Shown one piece after another: positions 6,865-6,958 of a DNA stretch of 6,958 nucleotides. The notes beneath the pieces are model-generated. The model was not told the origin of the DNA. It ran no database searches and saw only the letters and a program-made list of their open reading frames with translations. Source of the stretch: an uncultured Flavobacteriaceae bacterium (GTDB lineage: Bacteria > Bacteroidota > Bacteroidia > Flavobacteriales > Flavobacteriaceae); NCBI GenBank assembly GCA_947311745.1, contig CAMZLT010000047.1, forward strand, positions 1 to 6,958, given 5' to 3'. A program made the translations under genes and the position numbers. Numbering within the stretch: position 1 is the stretch's first letter; every line of letters starts with the position of its first letter.

Positions 6865-6897
6865 ACTTAATTCCAAAATTACTTAAATAATTCCAAA
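6865..6897. repeat. Short direct repeat at the enolase 3' end
   Basis: ACTTAATTCCAAA (6865-6877) and ACTTAAATAATTCCAAA (6881-6897) are direct copies differing by an inserted ATA-like triplet; the exact shared core is TAATTCCAAA (6868-6877 and 6888-6897). The second copy includes the enolase stop codon and last sense codons. It could be a small duplication left by an insertion at the gene end, or simple AT-rich sequence drift. Confidence 0.35.
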
Positions 6898-6958
6898 CCG
6901 AGCAGATGCACCTAACTCTTCCTCAATTCTTAAAAGTTGATTGTATTTTGCAACACGG
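6883..6958 (-). CDS. eno: Enolase, C-terminal 25 residues (5' part outside window)
   Basis: On the - strand the frame entering from the window edge reads RVAKYNQLLRIEEELG followed by ASARFGII and TAA at 6885-6883. This is the highly conserved C-terminal helix of bacterial enolase (E. coli has RVAKYNQLIRIEEALG), so identity is secure despite the short length. Enolase is the glycolytic enzyme converting 2-phosphoglycerate to phosphoenolpyruvate in the cytoplasm. The catalytic residues lie outside the window. The gene is co-directional with the ATPase/TOPRIM operon, whose start codon lies 114 bases downstream of this stop. It serves as a core-genome anchor on the right side of the operon. Confidence 0.93.
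   Translation of the reverse strand, partial: RVAKYNQLLRIEEELGASARFGII

Overview
The window looks like chromosomal DNA of a Bacteroidota bacterium, most likely a flavobacterium. It is strongly AT-rich and its leaders are A-rich and mostly lack Shine-Dalgarno sequences. One gene has a TAnnTTTG-type -7 promoter element, the form typical of flavobacteria. Family membership agrees: a TIGR02757/DUF2400-like gene and an enolase tail of the common bacterial type. No genus can be named from sequence reading alone.

Layout. Left flank, + strand: the 3' part of a Tas-type aldo/keto reductase (1-370), a 117-base gap with a long hairpin, and a TIGR02757-family gene (488-1252). Next is a 204-base convergent gap (1253-1456). 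It holds a 65-base inverted-repeat element with 12-base perfect arms, and a tract of about 100 bases with a single C on the + strand. Centre, - strand: a two-gene operon of about 5.3 kb. The first gene (6768 down to 2104) encodes a 1554-residue multidomain ATPase and the second (2107 down to 1457) a 216-residue TOPRIM protein. They overlap by four bases (ATGA), and a Shine-Dalgarno-like sequence precedes the second start. Right flank, - strand: the last 25 codons of enolase (6883-6958), 114 bases upstream of the operon start codon. This enolase tail is too short for simple ORF finding but is clear by eye.

The central operon is the point of interest. The large protein joins, in order, an unassigned N-terminal region of about 300 residues, a complete UvrD-like SF1A helicase motor, a helical TPR-like region, and an OLD/ABC-type ATPase with intact Walker A, signature, Walker B and switch histidine. 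The partner carries the TOPRIM acidic residues and resembles DUF3226. These are the same parts as the Gabija anti-phage system (GajA = OLD ATPase + TOPRIM nuclease; GajB = UvrD helicase), but cut differently: helicase and ATPase are fused, and the nuclease is separate. A separate ATPase and TOPRIM pair also recalls PARIS and AbiL. I infer a defence system in which the helicase/ATPase senses or processes foreign nucleic acid and controls the TOPRIM effector. That role is not shown by the sequence.

A 12-base inverted repeat with 11 matches (GGCGGTAAYAAT) brackets the operon, one arm two bases past the TOPRIM stop and the other upstream of the promoter. It could mark the edges of an inserted cassette beside enolase.
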